Of a stretch of 64,000 nt of DNA, positions 51,649-61,073 are shown in pieces; positions within the stretch are counted from its first letter, which is position 1; every line of letters starts with the position of its first letter. Position numbers and translations under genes: made by a program. Origin of the DNA: Paenibacillus radicis (ex Xue et al. 2023) (GTDB lineage: Bacteria; Bacillota; Bacilli; Paenibacillales; NBRC-103111). Below the pieces are notes generated by a model. That model did not search any database and was not told where the DNA came from. It saw only the letters and a program-made list of their open reading frames with translations. The stretch covers positions 55,232 through 119,231 of the forward strand of contig NZ_JANQBD010000026.1 of the NCBI RefSeq assembly GCF_024722015.1, written 5' to 3'.

Positions 51649-52611
51649 ATGTCCTCAGCACATAAGGAATTAGCAGCCATTTCCCGAGCACCCCGTAAGA
51701 GCTTAACGTTGGCAATAGTCGTAAAGGATGTAACGCGAAATAAGTATATTTATTTAATGGCGCTTCCTGTACTGATTTATTATGTCGTATTTCATTACGG
51801 CCCGATGTACGGTCTGCAAATAGCTTTTAAGGATTTCAGTCCTTCCGTTGGTATTTGGGATAGTCCCTGGATAGGTTTTAATCATTTTACAGACTTCTTT
51901 TCCAGTCATTATTTTGGAAGACTTCTTCGGAATACACTATTAATCAACATTTATGAGCTATTGTTTGCTTTTCCGGCATCAATCGTCCTGGCGCTGCTCC
52001 TGAACGAAATTCGCAGCAGTATATTTAAGCGGGCAGTTCAGTCTATTTCTTATTTGCCTCACTTTATATCTATCGTTGTGGTGGTAGGGATGATGGTGGA
52101 CTTTCTGGCAAGGGACGGCTTGGTCAATCAAATCATCGAATTGCTTGGCATGGAATCCATCGCTTTTTTGCGACAGCCGGAATGGTTCCGTACCTTGTTT
52201 GTTTCATCGGGAATTTGGCAGGGGATTGGCTGGGGATCGATCATTTATTTGGCGGCTATTGCCAATATTGATCCTACTTTATACGAGGCAGCCAAAATGG
52301 ATGGCGCGAATCGATTCAAGCAAGTGCTGCATATTACGATACCGGGCATTATGCCAACCATTGTAATTTTACTCATTTTACATATGGGCTCCATGTTAAG
52401 CGTTGGGAGCGAGAAAGTGCTGTTGATGTATAATCCGCTTACGTACGACACCGCAGATGTTATATCCACCTATGTGTACCGAAAAGGGGTACTGGAGGCA
52501 GATTTCGGTTATACCGCAGCTGTAGGATTGTTTAATTCGGTAATCAGCTTTATTCTCATCGTCTTGGCTAATACGGTAAGCAAGAGGGTAAGCGAGAACA
52601 AACTTTGGTAA
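51649..52611 (+). CDS. Carbohydrate ABC transporter permease, LplB type (fourth importer)
   Basis: Permease of about 320 residues with six predicted spans and the usual 'HYGPMYGLQIAFKDFSPSVG' after the first. The EAA loop reads 'YEAAKMDGANRFKQVL'. ATG 51649 follows AAAGGAAGTGG, and a GTG at 51640 lies inside that site. It starts 14 bp after the binding-protein gene and ends 15 bp before its partner. Confidence 0.92.
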   Translation: MSSAHKELAAISRAPRKSLTLAIVVKDVTRNKYIYLMALPVLIYYVVFHYGPMYGLQIAFKDFSPSVGIWDSPWIGFNHFTDFFSSHYFGRLLRNTLLINIYELLFAFPASIVLALLLNEIRSSIFKRAVQSISYLPHFISIVVVVGMMVDFLARDGLVNQIIELLGMESIAFLRQPEWFRTLFVSSGIWQGIGWGSIIYLAAIANIDPTLYEAAKMDGANRFKQVLHITIPGIMPTIVILLILHMGSMLSVGSEKVLLMYNPLTYDTADVISTYVYRKGVLEADFGYTAAVGLFNSVISFILIVLANTVSKRVSENKLW

Positions 52612-52626
52612 AGGAGGAACAGCTAT

Positions 52627-53508
52627 ATGCCCAATCATACGACAGCCGGTGAAAAGACCTTTAATTTTGTGAATACGATTTTTATGCTGGCGCTCTGTTT
52701 TTTGACACTCTATCCATTTTTGTATGTGCTGTTCTCATCCTTTAGCGATCCGGGTTTGCTCTCGGCGCATCGCGGACTGCTCTATTCTCCTTTAAGCTTT
52801 AGCACGGAGGCTTACACAGCTGTGTTTAAGAATCCGATGATTGCAACTGGATATCAAAATACACTGTATTACGTAGTAGTAGGTACGATGCTCAATTTGT
52901 TTATGACTTGTTTGGGTGCCTACGTGCTTTCACGAAAAAATGTACTCTTCAATAATTTCATCATGTTCATGATTGTCATTACAATGGTGTTTCACGGGGG
53001 ACTCATTCCGTCGTACCTGCTTGTCTCCAATTTAGGCATGTTGAACACAGCTTGGGCGCTTATTATTCCGGGAGCGATCAATACCTTCAATATGATCATT
53101 ATGCGGACAGCGTTCCAGGCGGTTCCGGTAAGCTTAGAGGAATCGGCCAGAATCGATGGAGCCAATGACTTCACCATTCTCTTCAAGGTGGTGATTCCAT
53201 TATCGATGCCGGTAATTGCCGTTATGATTCTGTGGTATACGGTAGGCCATTGGAATTCCTACTTCAGCGCGCTGATTTATTTAAGAGACCGGGAGCTGTA
53301 TCCTCTGCAGCTTGTTCTCCGCGAAATATTAATTACCAACAGTACCTCCAGCATGATGACGGATGTAGCGGTAGGGGATAAAATCGCTATTGGTGAGACA
53401 ATCAAGCATGCGACCATCATCGTTTCGACATTACCTATTCTGCTGTTATATCCGTTTTTGCAAAAATATTTTGTTAAAGGTGTTATGATCGGGGCCATTA
53501 AGGAATAA
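52627..53508 (+). CDS. Carbohydrate ABC transporter permease, YtcP type (fourth importer)
   Basis: Partner permease of 293 residues. The EAA-like loop is 'LEESARIDGANDFTILF' and the ending is 'YPFLQKYFVKGVMIGAIKE'. AAAGGAGG precedes the start. A membrane AraC sensor gene follows about 70 bp downstream in the same direction, the probable controller of this importer. Confidence 0.92.
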   Translation: MPNHTTAGEKTFNFVNTIFMLALCFLTLYPFLYVLFSSFSDPGLLSAHRGLLYSPLSFSTEAYTAVFKNPMIATGYQNTLYYVVVGTMLNLFMTCLGAYVLSRKNVLFNNFIMFMIVITMVFHGGLIPSYLLVSNLGMLNTAWALIIPGAINTFNMIIMRTAFQAVPVSLEESARIDGANDFTILFKVVIPLSMPVIAVMILWYTVGHWNSYFSALIYLRDRELYPLQLVLREILITNSTSSMMTDVAVGDKIAIGETIKHATIIVSTLPILLLYPFLQKYFVKGVMIGAIKE

Positions 53509-53577
53509 AAGCGGATTGTACGTACTTCCATGAATTCCACGAATATAACAAAAAAATAGCAGACGTGGGTGCTTCGA

Positions 53578-55998
53578 ATGAACTTATGGCTAGCACTAAA
53601 AAAACTTACGCAGAAAGGCTTGAATCGTATACGCTTGCTCCGGATGAGCTTGTTCAACCGGAGAAGTGTTTTTATAAAGCTGCTTACCTCCTATATCTTG
53701 ATTCTTTTGCTGCCCTTAATTGGAGGGTACATCCTGTATTCCAAGGTCGAATCAATAACTACGGAGAATGCTTCACACTATAACCTGGCTATGCTGGAGC
53801 AGTTCAAACAATCGACGGATGCCAGGTTGAAAGAAGTCGATCAATTAGCTCAAGAGTTGATGCTGAATCCAAAGCTGAATCTATTGTTGAATGATAGCTC
53901 GGAGCAGCCGGCGGATACCTATAAATATATTGAGTTTATAAGAAATTTTTTGGAACGCCACAAAACGAAGACCAGCGATTTTATATATGATTATTATTTG
54001 TATTTTTCCGGTTCGGATACTGTTTTGAAGTGGGGTTTAAAAACGGATTCCCGTACGTTCTACAATGATTATTACAGATACAAGCATATGAGCTACGAGG
54101 AGTGGAAGAGTAAAGTATTGCGTGCCTTTCATAATATGGAATATATGCCTTCAGAGGTTCTTATTCAAAATATGGGAAGTATGCCCGAAACACGCGACAA
54201 TAAGCCTGCCAATGTTATTACTTACATACAGTCTCTTCCGATTCAAGATTCAATGAATATCTCTGGGGCGTTGGTTATTCTAATTGAGGAGGCCAAAATC
54301 AAGGAGATGATTCGACAGATCGAAGCAGTCAATGAGAGCGCGGTTTATATAGTGAATGATAAGGATCAGGTCGTGATGGCCACATCGCAGCAGTTTGATG
54401 TCAACCCTGCCTTCTTAAAAAAATTGAAGGGTGAGTCCGGATTGAAGGATGAAGATTTCAATGGCAAGGACGTTATTGTATCCTACACATCATCCGATCG
54501 TACGGACTGGAAGTATATATCGATTATGCCCAAGGAGATTTTTTTGCAGCCGGTGTACGTCCTTAAATCGAAGGCTATAGGCTTGTTCATCTTATGCCTG
54601 ATCCTGGGAGCTGTGGCCGCTTATTTAATGGCTTACCGAAATTATGTGCCGCTGCGGCATATTGTAAATGCAGTTCTTCAAGGGAGATCGCCGGTCCTAC
54701 GCTCCAAGGGAAATGAATATGAATTTTTGCAAAACACCATTGAGGAATCTTTTATGAAGGAGCAGCATTTGCAGGGGATTATTTCGCAGCAGGTTCCTGT
54801 TATTCGTGCCAATTTCCTGTCTCGGCTGTTAAGGGGTCATGTGGACTTTCGCACGGAACCGGTGGAGACGATGAATTTTCTTGGCATTCAGTTTATATCT
54901 GATCAGTTTACCGTTATTTTGATTGACGTGGATGATGCTTCCGGCTTTGCTGAAGAGCTCTCAGAGCGGCAGTGGGCATCCATTCGATTTATTATGTCCA
55001 ACGTCAGTCTGGAGATAGCGGGAGAACACCATCAGGCATATTTCGTAGATTTAGATCGTAACCGGATGGCGCTGCTGCTCAATGTAGGGAACGAACGACC
55101 AGAGGCTGCTGAGGATATTTCACAAATAGCTGAACAGATAAAGCATATTATTGAAACACGGTTCAAAATGGTTTTGACCTTGGCCGTCAGCAATATTCAT
55201 CAAGGAATTAACAGGATTGGACAATGTCATTCCGAAGCATTAGCTGCATTGGATTATAAAATGGTAAAAGGGTTAAGCGTGATCATCCATTATTACGAGC
55301 TTACTCCTGCAGAATCCCAATATGTCTATCCGATTGAGACGGAAATTCAGCTGATGAATTATGTGAAAAGCGGTGATTTTGATAAGGCGGAGTTCCTTAT
55401 AGATCATATTTATGAAACCAACTTCCGCTCTAATCCCATAACTCCGGAAATCAGCAAATGCTTATTTCTTGATATGGCCAGCACGCTGCTTAAAATATTG
55501 AATAGGCTTCGAATAAGCGAGAGAGAGGATTTGGCCGAATTCATCAACCCGATCAAGAGAATCGAGGCTTGCTCAACGGCTGAAGAAATGTACAGCTGCA
55601 TCAAAAGCATGTATCAAAAGGTAGCTGAGGTGCTGAGAAAAGAGAGAACAGATCATCACCAGCAGATGATGGAATCGATCGCCGGGATTATAATGCAAAA
55701 TTTAACGAATCCCAATTTAGGACTTGCATGGATAGCTGATAGCATGAATATGTCGCAGCAGTATATGTCTACCTTTTTCAAAAAGATGTACGGGGAGAAT
55801 ATGACTAATTTTATTGCTAAGAAACGAATGGAGCATGCAAAAAGGCTGATGGAGGACAAATCTCTGACCATTGCCCAAATTGCCCAAACGATTGGCTACA
55901 ATAATGATATCGTGTTTAGCCGGGCGTTTAAAAAAAGTGAAGGCATCCCGCCAGGTAAATACCGGGAAACCCAATTAAGGAAGCTGGAAGAGCTATGA
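53578..55998 (+). CDS. Membrane-anchored AraC-family sensor regulator
   Basis: About 806 residues. A basic N-terminal stretch is followed by a membrane span ('LLTSYILILLLPLIGGYIL'), an extracellular sensing domain to about residue 320, a second span ('IGLFILCLILGAVAAYLMAY') and a long cytoplasmic part ending in two AraC helix-turn-helix units ('LAWIADSMNMSQQYMSTFFK', 'IAQIAQTIGYNNDIVFSRAFK'). The layout matches the 11738 gene product, though the two are not close copies. The start is uncertain: GTG 53569, ATG 53578 and ATG 53644 are all possible; 53578 is chosen for the GGGTG upstream. Confidence 0.88.
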   Translation: MNLWLALKKLTQKGLNRIRLLRMSLFNRRSVFIKLLTSYILILLLPLIGGYILYSKVESITTENASHYNLAMLEQFKQSTDARLKEVDQLAQELMLNPKLNLLLNDSSEQPADTYKYIEFIRNFLERHKTKTSDFIYDYYLYFSGSDTVLKWGLKTDSRTFYNDYYRYKHMSYEEWKSKVLRAFHNMEYMPSEVLIQNMGSMPETRDNKPANVITYIQSLPIQDSMNISGALVILIEEAKIKEMIRQIEAVNESAVYIVNDKDQVVMATSQQFDVNPAFLKKLKGESGLKDEDFNGKDVIVSYTSSDRTDWKYISIMPKEIFLQPVYVLKSKAIGLFILCLILGAVAAYLMAYRNYVPLRHIVNAVLQGRSPVLRSKGNEYEFLQNTIEESFMKEQHLQGIISQQVPVIRANFLSRLLRGHVDFRTEPVETMNFLGIQFISDQFTVILIDVDDASGFAEELSERQWASIRFIMSNVSLEIAGEHHQAYFVDLDRNRMALLLNVGNERPEAAEDISQIAEQIKHIIETRFKMVLTLAVSNIHQGINRIGQCHSEALAALDYKMVKGLSVIIHYYELTPAESQYVYPIETEIQLMNYVKSGDFDKAEFLIDHIYETNFRSNPITPEISKCLFLDMASTLLKILNRLRISEREDLAEFINPIKRIEACSTAEEMYSCIKSMYQKVAEVLRKERTDHHQQMMESIAGIIMQNLTNPNLGLAWIADSMNMSQQYMSTFFKKMYGENMTNFIAKKRMEHAKRLMEDKSLTIAQIAQTIGYNNDIVFSRAFKKSEGIPPGKYRETQLRKLEEL

Positions 55999-56146
55999 TA
56001 AATTCAAAATCATTGGATTTTTTTCCCTAAGGTGCTATCAGTTGAGATATAATGAGAATGATGAATGCATTTCTATCCATACCAGCGGATGAGCGCGAAG
56101 TAGCCGCCGCATATTCCAAAAATATTGCATAGAGGAGATAAAAAAA

Positions 56147-56977
56147 ATGAAGTTATCGTTTACTACGTTAGGTTGTCCCGGTTGGTCGCTTGATCAGATT
56201 GTAAGGAATGCTGTGGAGTACGGCTTTGACGCTATCGATTTCCGTGGCTTGCAAGGTGAAATGAATGTATGGAAGCTTCCGGAGCTATCGACGAATGTGA
56301 AAGAGTCACTGGCTCTCATTAAGGACGCTGGGTTGAAGGTATCCTGTTTCTCCAGTTCCGTGCAAGCGGTGTCAGCAGAAAAATTCGAGCAAAATCTCGA
56401 AGAAGTCAAGGAATATACACGGCTATGCGAAGCTTTCGGGACTCCATACATACGGGTTTTCGGCGGTAAAATAGGGGATCTCGACCGAACGGAAGCTACG
56501 CGTTTAATCGTGAAGCATCTGAAGGAAATGGCCCAAATCGCTGCTGCTTCCGGAGCCAAAGTATTGGTGGAAACGCATGATGATTGGACCGATTGCCGTT
56601 ATATGCAGCCGGTGATGGAGCAGGTGAATCATGAAGGCGCCGGCGTCCTCTGGGATTTGCATCATCCGTACCGCACAATCGGCGAGAAACCAGAAGATAC
56701 ATGGAATGCTTTGGGCCAGTGGATTGAATATACCCATGTCAAGGATTCGGTCAAGGTGGATGGAACAGGCCGCAGACACCCTCATAAATACGTACTTACC
56801 GGCCAAGGTGATATTCCTTTGAAGGGTATGTTTCAGCTGCTTAAGGACAAGGGTTATGAAGGTTATTATGTGTATGAATGGGAAAAGGCTTGGTATCTTG
56901 AGGAATTGGAAGAACCGGAAGTGGCTTTCCCTCAATATGCGCAGTATATGAGGAGTGCATCGGAGGAGTTGCGATGA
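56147..56977 (+). CDS. Sugar phosphate isomerase/epimerase-like TIM barrel
   Basis: Barrel of 276 residues of the xylose isomerase-like superfamily. Metal-ligand sites are seen in 'VLVETHDDW' (Glu), 'GVLWDLHHPYR' (Asp and His), 'YTHVKDS' (His) and 'YVYEWEKAW' (Glu). AGAGGAGATA precedes ATG 56147. Its last four bases overlap the start of the Gfo/Idh gene (ATGA), so the two are translationally coupled, a pairing known from inositol and 3-keto-sugar pathways. Confidence 0.9.
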   Translation: MKLSFTTLGCPGWSLDQIVRNAVEYGFDAIDFRGLQGEMNVWKLPELSTNVKESLALIKDAGLKVSCFSSSVQAVSAEKFEQNLEEVKEYTRLCEAFGTPYIRVFGGKIGDLDRTEATRLIVKHLKEMAQIAAASGAKVLVETHDDWTDCRYMQPVMEQVNHEGAGVLWDLHHPYRTIGEKPEDTWNALGQWIEYTHVKDSVKVDGTGRRHPHKYVLTGQGDIPLKGMFQLLKDKGYEGYYVYEWEKAWYLEELEEPEVAFPQYAQYMRSASEELR

Positions 56978-58041
56978 GTAGAATAAGAGTAGCTATTATC
57001 GGCCAAGGCCGCAGTGGATTAAACATTCATACGAACTCGTTAAGCGGTATGAAAGAGCAATATGAAATTGTGGCTATAGCTGATGCGGTACCGGAAAGAT
57101 TGGAAAGAGCTAAGCGGGATTATGGATGCGATGTCGTAGCGGATTACAACGATTTGCTTGGTCGGACTGACATAGACTTAATCGTCAATGCGGCTCCCAG
57201 TCAGCTGCATGTTCCGGTTACCCGCTTATTTCTTGAAAATGGGTTCAATGTAGTCTGCGAGAAGCCTGTTGCCCGAACCGTTGCCGAGCTGGATATGCTG
57301 GAAGAAGCAGCCAAGAGGTCAGGCAAGCTGCTGGTTGCCTTTCATCAAAAACGATACACTCCCGGATTTGTGAAAGTGAAGGAACTTATAGATTCGGGAA
57401 TAATCGGCAGGGTGGTACATGTCAGCATTGTGGATAGCAATTTCTCCCGCAGGTGGGATTGGCAGACGCTTCAGGCGAACAACGGCGGCAATCTGCTGAA
57501 CAACGGTCCACATTCAGTTGATCAGGCTTTGCAAATTTTCGGTACGGACTTGATGCCCAATGTCACCTGTTTTATGGATAGAGCCAATACTTCAGGTGAT
57601 GCGGAAGATTATGTGAAGGTAATTTTGCATGGCAAAGGCCGGCCTGTTATTGATATAGAGGTTTCCTCCTGCAACAGCTATCCAAACTGCACGTACCACA
57701 TTCAAGGAACCAATGGCGGGATTAAAGGGACAACGACCCATTTGGATTGGAAATATTTCAAGCCGGAGGAAGCGCAAGAGCATGAGCTGGATACGAAGCC
57801 TATTGCCAATGAGCAAGGCGAGCCTGCATACTGCCGGGAGCAGCTGAAGTGGTATGAAGAGAGCTGGGATTACGAGGGAGACCCGAGCAACAAAAAATTG
57901 ATGAACACTATGACGGAAACCTTTTATAACATGCTATATCAAACCATAATTCATAAGGCTCCTTTGGAAGTTACCCTCGATCAAGTCCGCCAGCGTGTCG
58001 CGGTTATTGAGGAATGTCATCGGCAAAATCAAATCGACTAA
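56974..58041 (+). CDS. Gfo/Idh/MocA-family oxidoreductase
   Basis: Oxidoreductase of 355 residues, distinct from the 41263 product. The nucleotide motif is 'VAIIGQGRSGLNIH', 'CEKPVART' near residue 95 carries the conserved Lys, and 'GGNLLNNGPHSVDQAL' holds the active-site His. It overlaps the preceding barrel gene by four bases and is followed 57 bp later by two more barrels. The unit oxidoreductase plus barrel suggests that one enzyme makes a keto-sugar and the other rearranges or cleaves it; the substrate is not known. Confidence 0.9.
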   Translation: MSRIRVAIIGQGRSGLNIHTNSLSGMKEQYEIVAIADAVPERLERAKRDYGCDVVADYNDLLGRTDIDLIVNAAPSQLHVPVTRLFLENGFNVVCEKPVARTVAELDMLEEAAKRSGKLLVAFHQKRYTPGFVKVKELIDSGIIGRVVHVSIVDSNFSRRWDWQTLQANNGGNLLNNGPHSVDQALQIFGTDLMPNVTCFMDRANTSGDAEDYVKVILHGKGRPVIDIEVSSCNSYPNCTYHIQGTNGGIKGTTTHLDWKYFKPEEAQEHELDTKPIANEQGEPAYCREQLKWYEESWDYEGDPSNKKLMNTMTETFYNMLYQTIIHKAPLEVTLDQVRQRVAVIEECHRQNQID

Positions 58042-58098
58042 CATCCGTATTAACGATAACATTTGCGAATGCCAACATTTTAGATGAGGTGCAAACAT

Positions 58099-58938
58099 AT
58101 GATCGGGCTTAGCTGCCATTCAAGAAACTATGGGCCAGGAACCCAGGATGAAACCTTTTCGTTTATTAAAAAATTAGGCTTTGAATACATCGATGTAGAT
58201 GGCGTTGAGACTATAAAGCAAGCGGATGTTCTGGAGAACCCGGATAAACAAGCCCAAATTGCGAAAGAGCTCTCCCAAAAATATAACATTAAATTGGCTG
58301 AATATTTTATGGGCAATATGCAGCTGAATGGACAAAGCTATAGCCCTAGTGAGCTTGAAGTTCATCAAAGAGATTCCTTGTATGGGAATTTTGATAAAAT
58401 CTGCAGGTTTGCCAGCCAGTCCGGTTTTTCAAGTATTGTTGGATCAGCAGGCTTGCTTAGAAAAGATATGGGCTATGAGCGTTCTTTTGAATACGCGGCA
58501 GAGGTTCTAAGAAAAATGGTTAGCATTGCCGCCGATCATGGCGTTCAGTTCCATGTGGAACCCAGCATGCATTCGCTGTTGAAGCTCCCGGCTAAAGCGC
58601 TGGAAATGGCACAGCAAGTACAAGGCTTGAAGTTTACATTAGACTTCTTGCATTTTCAAGCAAAGGGAATCGATCAGGAAGAGTCTATGCAGCTTCTTGA
58701 ATATATGGGTCACATGCATGCCCGGCAGTCTGCGGTTGGTTGGGCGAAATGTCCTTATGAGTTCGGGGAGATTGATTATGACCGGATTATGAAAAGACTG
58801 CGCGGGCTCAAATGGAAAGGGATTATAGCCATGGAATTTTCTAATGGTCCTGCTGAAGAGGCTGCCGGCATGAGTCCTGTCGAACAGACAATTTTGATGA
58901 GATATGAATTGAAGCGCCTTATTAAAAAATATTTCTAA
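58099..58938 (+). CDS. Sugar phosphate isomerase/epimerase-like TIM barrel
   Basis: Barrel of about 279 residues. Metal-ligand sites are in 'VQFHVEPSMHS', 'KFTLDFLHFQ', 'HMHARQSAVGW' and 'IIAMEFSNGP'. ATG 58099 is preferred because GAGGTG lies eight bases upstream; ATG 58084 overlaps it. The gap before it holds GTATTAACGATAAC, one mismatch from the TTAACGTTAA operator core. It is closely followed by another barrel gene. Confidence 0.87.
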   Translation: MIGLSCHSRNYGPGTQDETFSFIKKLGFEYIDVDGVETIKQADVLENPDKQAQIAKELSQKYNIKLAEYFMGNMQLNGQSYSPSELEVHQRDSLYGNFDKICRFASQSGFSSIVGSAGLLRKDMGYERSFEYAAEVLRKMVSIAADHGVQFHVEPSMHSLLKLPAKALEMAQQVQGLKFTLDFLHFQAKGIDQEESMQLLEYMGHMHARQSAVGWAKCPYEFGEIDYDRIMKRLRGLKWKGIIAMEFSNGPAEEAAGMSPVEQTILMRYELKRLIKKYF

Positions 58939-59039
58939 GGAGGGCGTTATTACCAATCCTGAAACAAAGCAGGAGTTAGTACTAAATGAGCTTGATCAGG
59001 CTAGTTCTTAATGCTTTCAATAATGGGAGGAAGTATATC

Positions 59040-59885
59040 ATGATCGTAGGATTAGGGGAATGGGGCTTACAGTATCGTTCGATAGAAGACCATTGCAGGA
59101 TTGCAAGAAATTTCGATCTTCGTTATTTGGAGCTTGGAATAGGGGGTGATTTTCCCGGACGGATTCAAAGGGATATCGGCCAACAGGGTATAGACGATCT
59201 TTTAACTTGTATGAAGGATTACGGTATCAAAGCTCCGTTCGTGGCATTGGACAACGATTTTACAATAGGAGGACAGGAGCAATTAAGCAAGATGAAGGAG
59301 CGGGTAGCTCATGACATACGGCTTGCTTCCCGCCTGAATGCTACCCATGTTCGATTGTTCACAGGATTCGAGCTTGCTGCTGAGATGACGGAGGAACGCT
59401 GGGCATGGATGCTGCAGGCGTTTGTCGAGATGAATGATCTTTGCTCGGAATTTGGCATGGTGATCTCTATTGAGACACATGGGCGCAATACTCCAGTAAA
59501 CAATGGATTCATCCATGAACATACGACATCCACGGAGTGGAACTCTTTGCAGCGGCTGCTTAAAGAATTGCCGTCCACTGTCGGCTTCAACTTCGATCCC
59601 GGTAATCTAAAAGCCGTTGATTCATCGAGGCCATTGGCGGATTACGCTAAACTGCTGGGAGGAAGGATCAATTACTGTCACTTGAAGGATTGGAAACAGA
59701 CTGATAATTATTGGGTAGCATGCGCGCCTGGTGACGATGATCTGAATTATGATGAGCTGCTGAAGGATGTGTCCTTTCAAGGTGTCTATCTGATCGAATA
59801 TGAACAGGTGGACGATGTGGTAGAAGGAATAGGCAGAAGCCTGAATTATTTACGTTCTATTCGTCCCGATCTTAGAATAGAATGA
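59040..59885 (+). CDS. Sugar phosphate isomerase/epimerase-like TIM barrel
   Basis: Barrel of about 281 residues. Metal-ligand sites are 'MVISIETHGRN' (Glu), 'VGFNFDPGN' (Asp), 'INYCHLKDW' (His) and 'YLIEYEQVDD' (Glu). ATG 59040 has GGGAGGAAG upstream; an in-frame ATG at 58986 would add a non-conserved tail with no ribosome site. It is the fourth and last member of this fold in the cluster, and the four are clearly divergent, so each probably does a different step. Confidence 0.88.
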   Translation: MIVGLGEWGLQYRSIEDHCRIARNFDLRYLELGIGGDFPGRIQRDIGQQGIDDLLTCMKDYGIKAPFVALDNDFTIGGQEQLSKMKERVAHDIRLASRLNATHVRLFTGFELAAEMTEERWAWMLQAFVEMNDLCSEFGMVISIETHGRNTPVNNGFIHEHTTSTEWNSLQRLLKELPSTVGFNFDPGNLKAVDSSRPLADYAKLLGGRINYCHLKDWKQTDNYWVACAPGDDDLNYDELLKDVSFQGVYLIEYEQVDDVVEGIGRSLNYLRSIRPDLRIE

Positions 59886-59898
59886 TAATATAATTTAG

Positions 59899-59927
59899 TT
59901 GACAATATATGGGTTAACAGGTATGAT
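59899..59927 (+). promoter_or_regulatory. Strong sigma-A promoter of the ugp-type operon
   Basis: TTGACA (59899-59904) and TATGAT (59922-59927) are separated by 17 bp. TTAACA lies in the spacer and TTAATA shortly after the -10. Transcription would begin near 59935, giving a leader of about 205 bases. Confidence 0.75.
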
Positions 59928-59956
59928 GTGATCAAGTTAATAATTGTGACGGAGAT

Positions 59957-60022
59957 TAAGAGATTCACATAGATTGCATGTTAAATAAGACATGTTAATT
60001 TATGTGTTTTTTTATTCTCTTA
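59957..60022 (+). promoter_or_regulatory. Leader hairpin with U-tract, possible attenuator
   Basis: Stem CACATA/TATGTG with inner stem CATGT/ACATG is followed by seven T residues (60007-60013). An outer pair TAAGAGA/TCTCTTA (59957-59963, 60016-60022) encloses the whole. It lies between the promoter and the first coding start, so it can stop the operon's own transcript unless refolded; it may also end read-through from the barrel gene upstream. Confidence 0.65.
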
Positions 60023-60086
60023 TTATTCACTTGGTTCTCTGAAAGGGGCGAAACAGGAAAAATGATGGATTAACCCAAAGACAAAG

Positions 60087-60100
60087 AGAAAGCGCTTTAC
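60087..60100 (+). promoter_or_regulatory. cre-like site upstream of the ugp-type operon
   Basis: AGAAAGCGCTTTAC has the palindromic core AAAGCGCTTT of catabolite response elements. It lies 40 bp before the start codon and downstream of the promoter, where CcpA would act as a roadblock. Confidence 0.65.
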
Positions 60101-60140
60101 CTTCAATAAGAATGCAACTCATAAGAAAGGGGTATGCCGA

Positions 60141-61073
60141 ATGCCAAATAATGAAAGCGCTTTAAACTTAAGGGTGGATGAAAGAGTTCGAACGAAGAAA
60201 AAGAACGGGGGGGAGAATGTTTTAGCTTATTTATTTTTAGCTCCCTCCCTGATCTTGTTTGTTACGTTTCTTTTTTATCCAATGGCCAAATCGATTTACT
60301 TAAGTATGACGCTTACGGACCCGAGAGGAAGGGTCGTTGAATTTGTTGGTCTCGAAAATTTTATGGATTTACTTGGATCCGGACAGTTCTATTCGAATTT
60401 AAAAGTGACGTTGCTATTCATCCTGCTAACTGTGCCCACTTCGATCATATGGTCTCTATTTTTGGCGGCCATCACACATAACAAATTACGGGGCATGAAA
60501 ATATTCCAATTCATATTTTCCCTGCCAATCGTCATATCGGTGGGTACAGGGTCCATCATCTGGTTCTTGCTGTTCCATCCGACTGCAGGGATGCTGAATT
60601 ACTTTTTAAGTCTTGTGCATATCGATCAGATCCCCTGGTTAACGAGTCCTTCATGGGCATTGGTGTCAATCTCTCTTATGACGATATGGATGAATATGGG
60701 TTTTTTGTTTATCGTCCTGTCCAGCGGTCTGCAAGGGGTTCCGGAAGAAATTTATGAAAGCGCTAAAGTGGATGGTTCTGGTCCGGTACGAACCTTTGTC
60801 CAAATCGTACTCCCGCTTTTAACACCTACCATTTTCTTTGCCCTGATCGTGTCTGTGATTGGTGCTTTTCAGGCTTTCGGCCAAATTCACATTTTAACAA
60901 AGGGCGGTCCAATGAATACAACCAATGTAATCGTATATTCCATCTACCAAGACGCTTTCGTTAATTTCCGTTTTGGGATTGGAAGTGCACAGGCTTTGAT
61001 TCTTTTCGCGATTATTATGATCTTGACCGTAGTGCAGTTTAAAGTTCTGGAAAAGAAGGTGCATTATCAATGA
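60141..61073 (+). CDS. ugpA: Sugar ABC transporter permease, UgpA type
   Basis: Permease of 310 residues with six predicted spans. It is of the classical MalF/UgpA line rather than LplB: 'GLENFMDLLGSGQFYSNLKVTLLF', EAA loop 'YESAKVDGSGPVRTFV', 'LTKGGPMNTTNVIVY' and the ending 'TVVQFKVLEKKVHY', all typical of UgpA. AAAGGGG precedes ATG 60141. It shares four bases with the partner gene. The unit would import glycerol-3-phosphate or a phosphodiester, or a related sugar. A second cre-like palindrome lies in its first codons. Confidence 0.87.
   Translation: MPNNESALNLRVDERVRTKKKNGGENVLAYLFLAPSLILFVTFLFYPMAKSIYLSMTLTDPRGRVVEFVGLENFMDLLGSGQFYSNLKVTLLFILLTVPTSIIWSLFLAAITHNKLRGMKIFQFIFSLPIVISVGTGSIIWFLLFHPTAGMLNYFLSLVHIDQIPWLTSPSWALVSISLMTIWMNMGFLFIVLSSGLQGVPEEIYESAKVDGSGPVRTFVQIVLPLLTPTIFFALIVSVIGAFQAFGQIHILTKGGPMNTTNVIVYSIYQDAFVNFRFGIGSAQALILFAIIMILTVVQFKVLEKKVHYQ
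60152..60165 (+). promoter_or_regulatory. Second cre-like site, inside the ugpA start region
   Basis: TGAAAGCGCTTTAA matches cre consensus at all but one position and lies within codons 4-9 of the gene. Its centre is 65 bp from the upstream cre-like site, allowing two bound CcpA dimers on one face region. Confidence 0.65.

Noticed and set aside
60152..60165. Palindrome AAAGCGCTTT as chance coding sequence only
   Set aside because: It is within codons, but a matching site 65 bp upstream and the near-consensus match make a cre function more likely, so it was kept as a feature.
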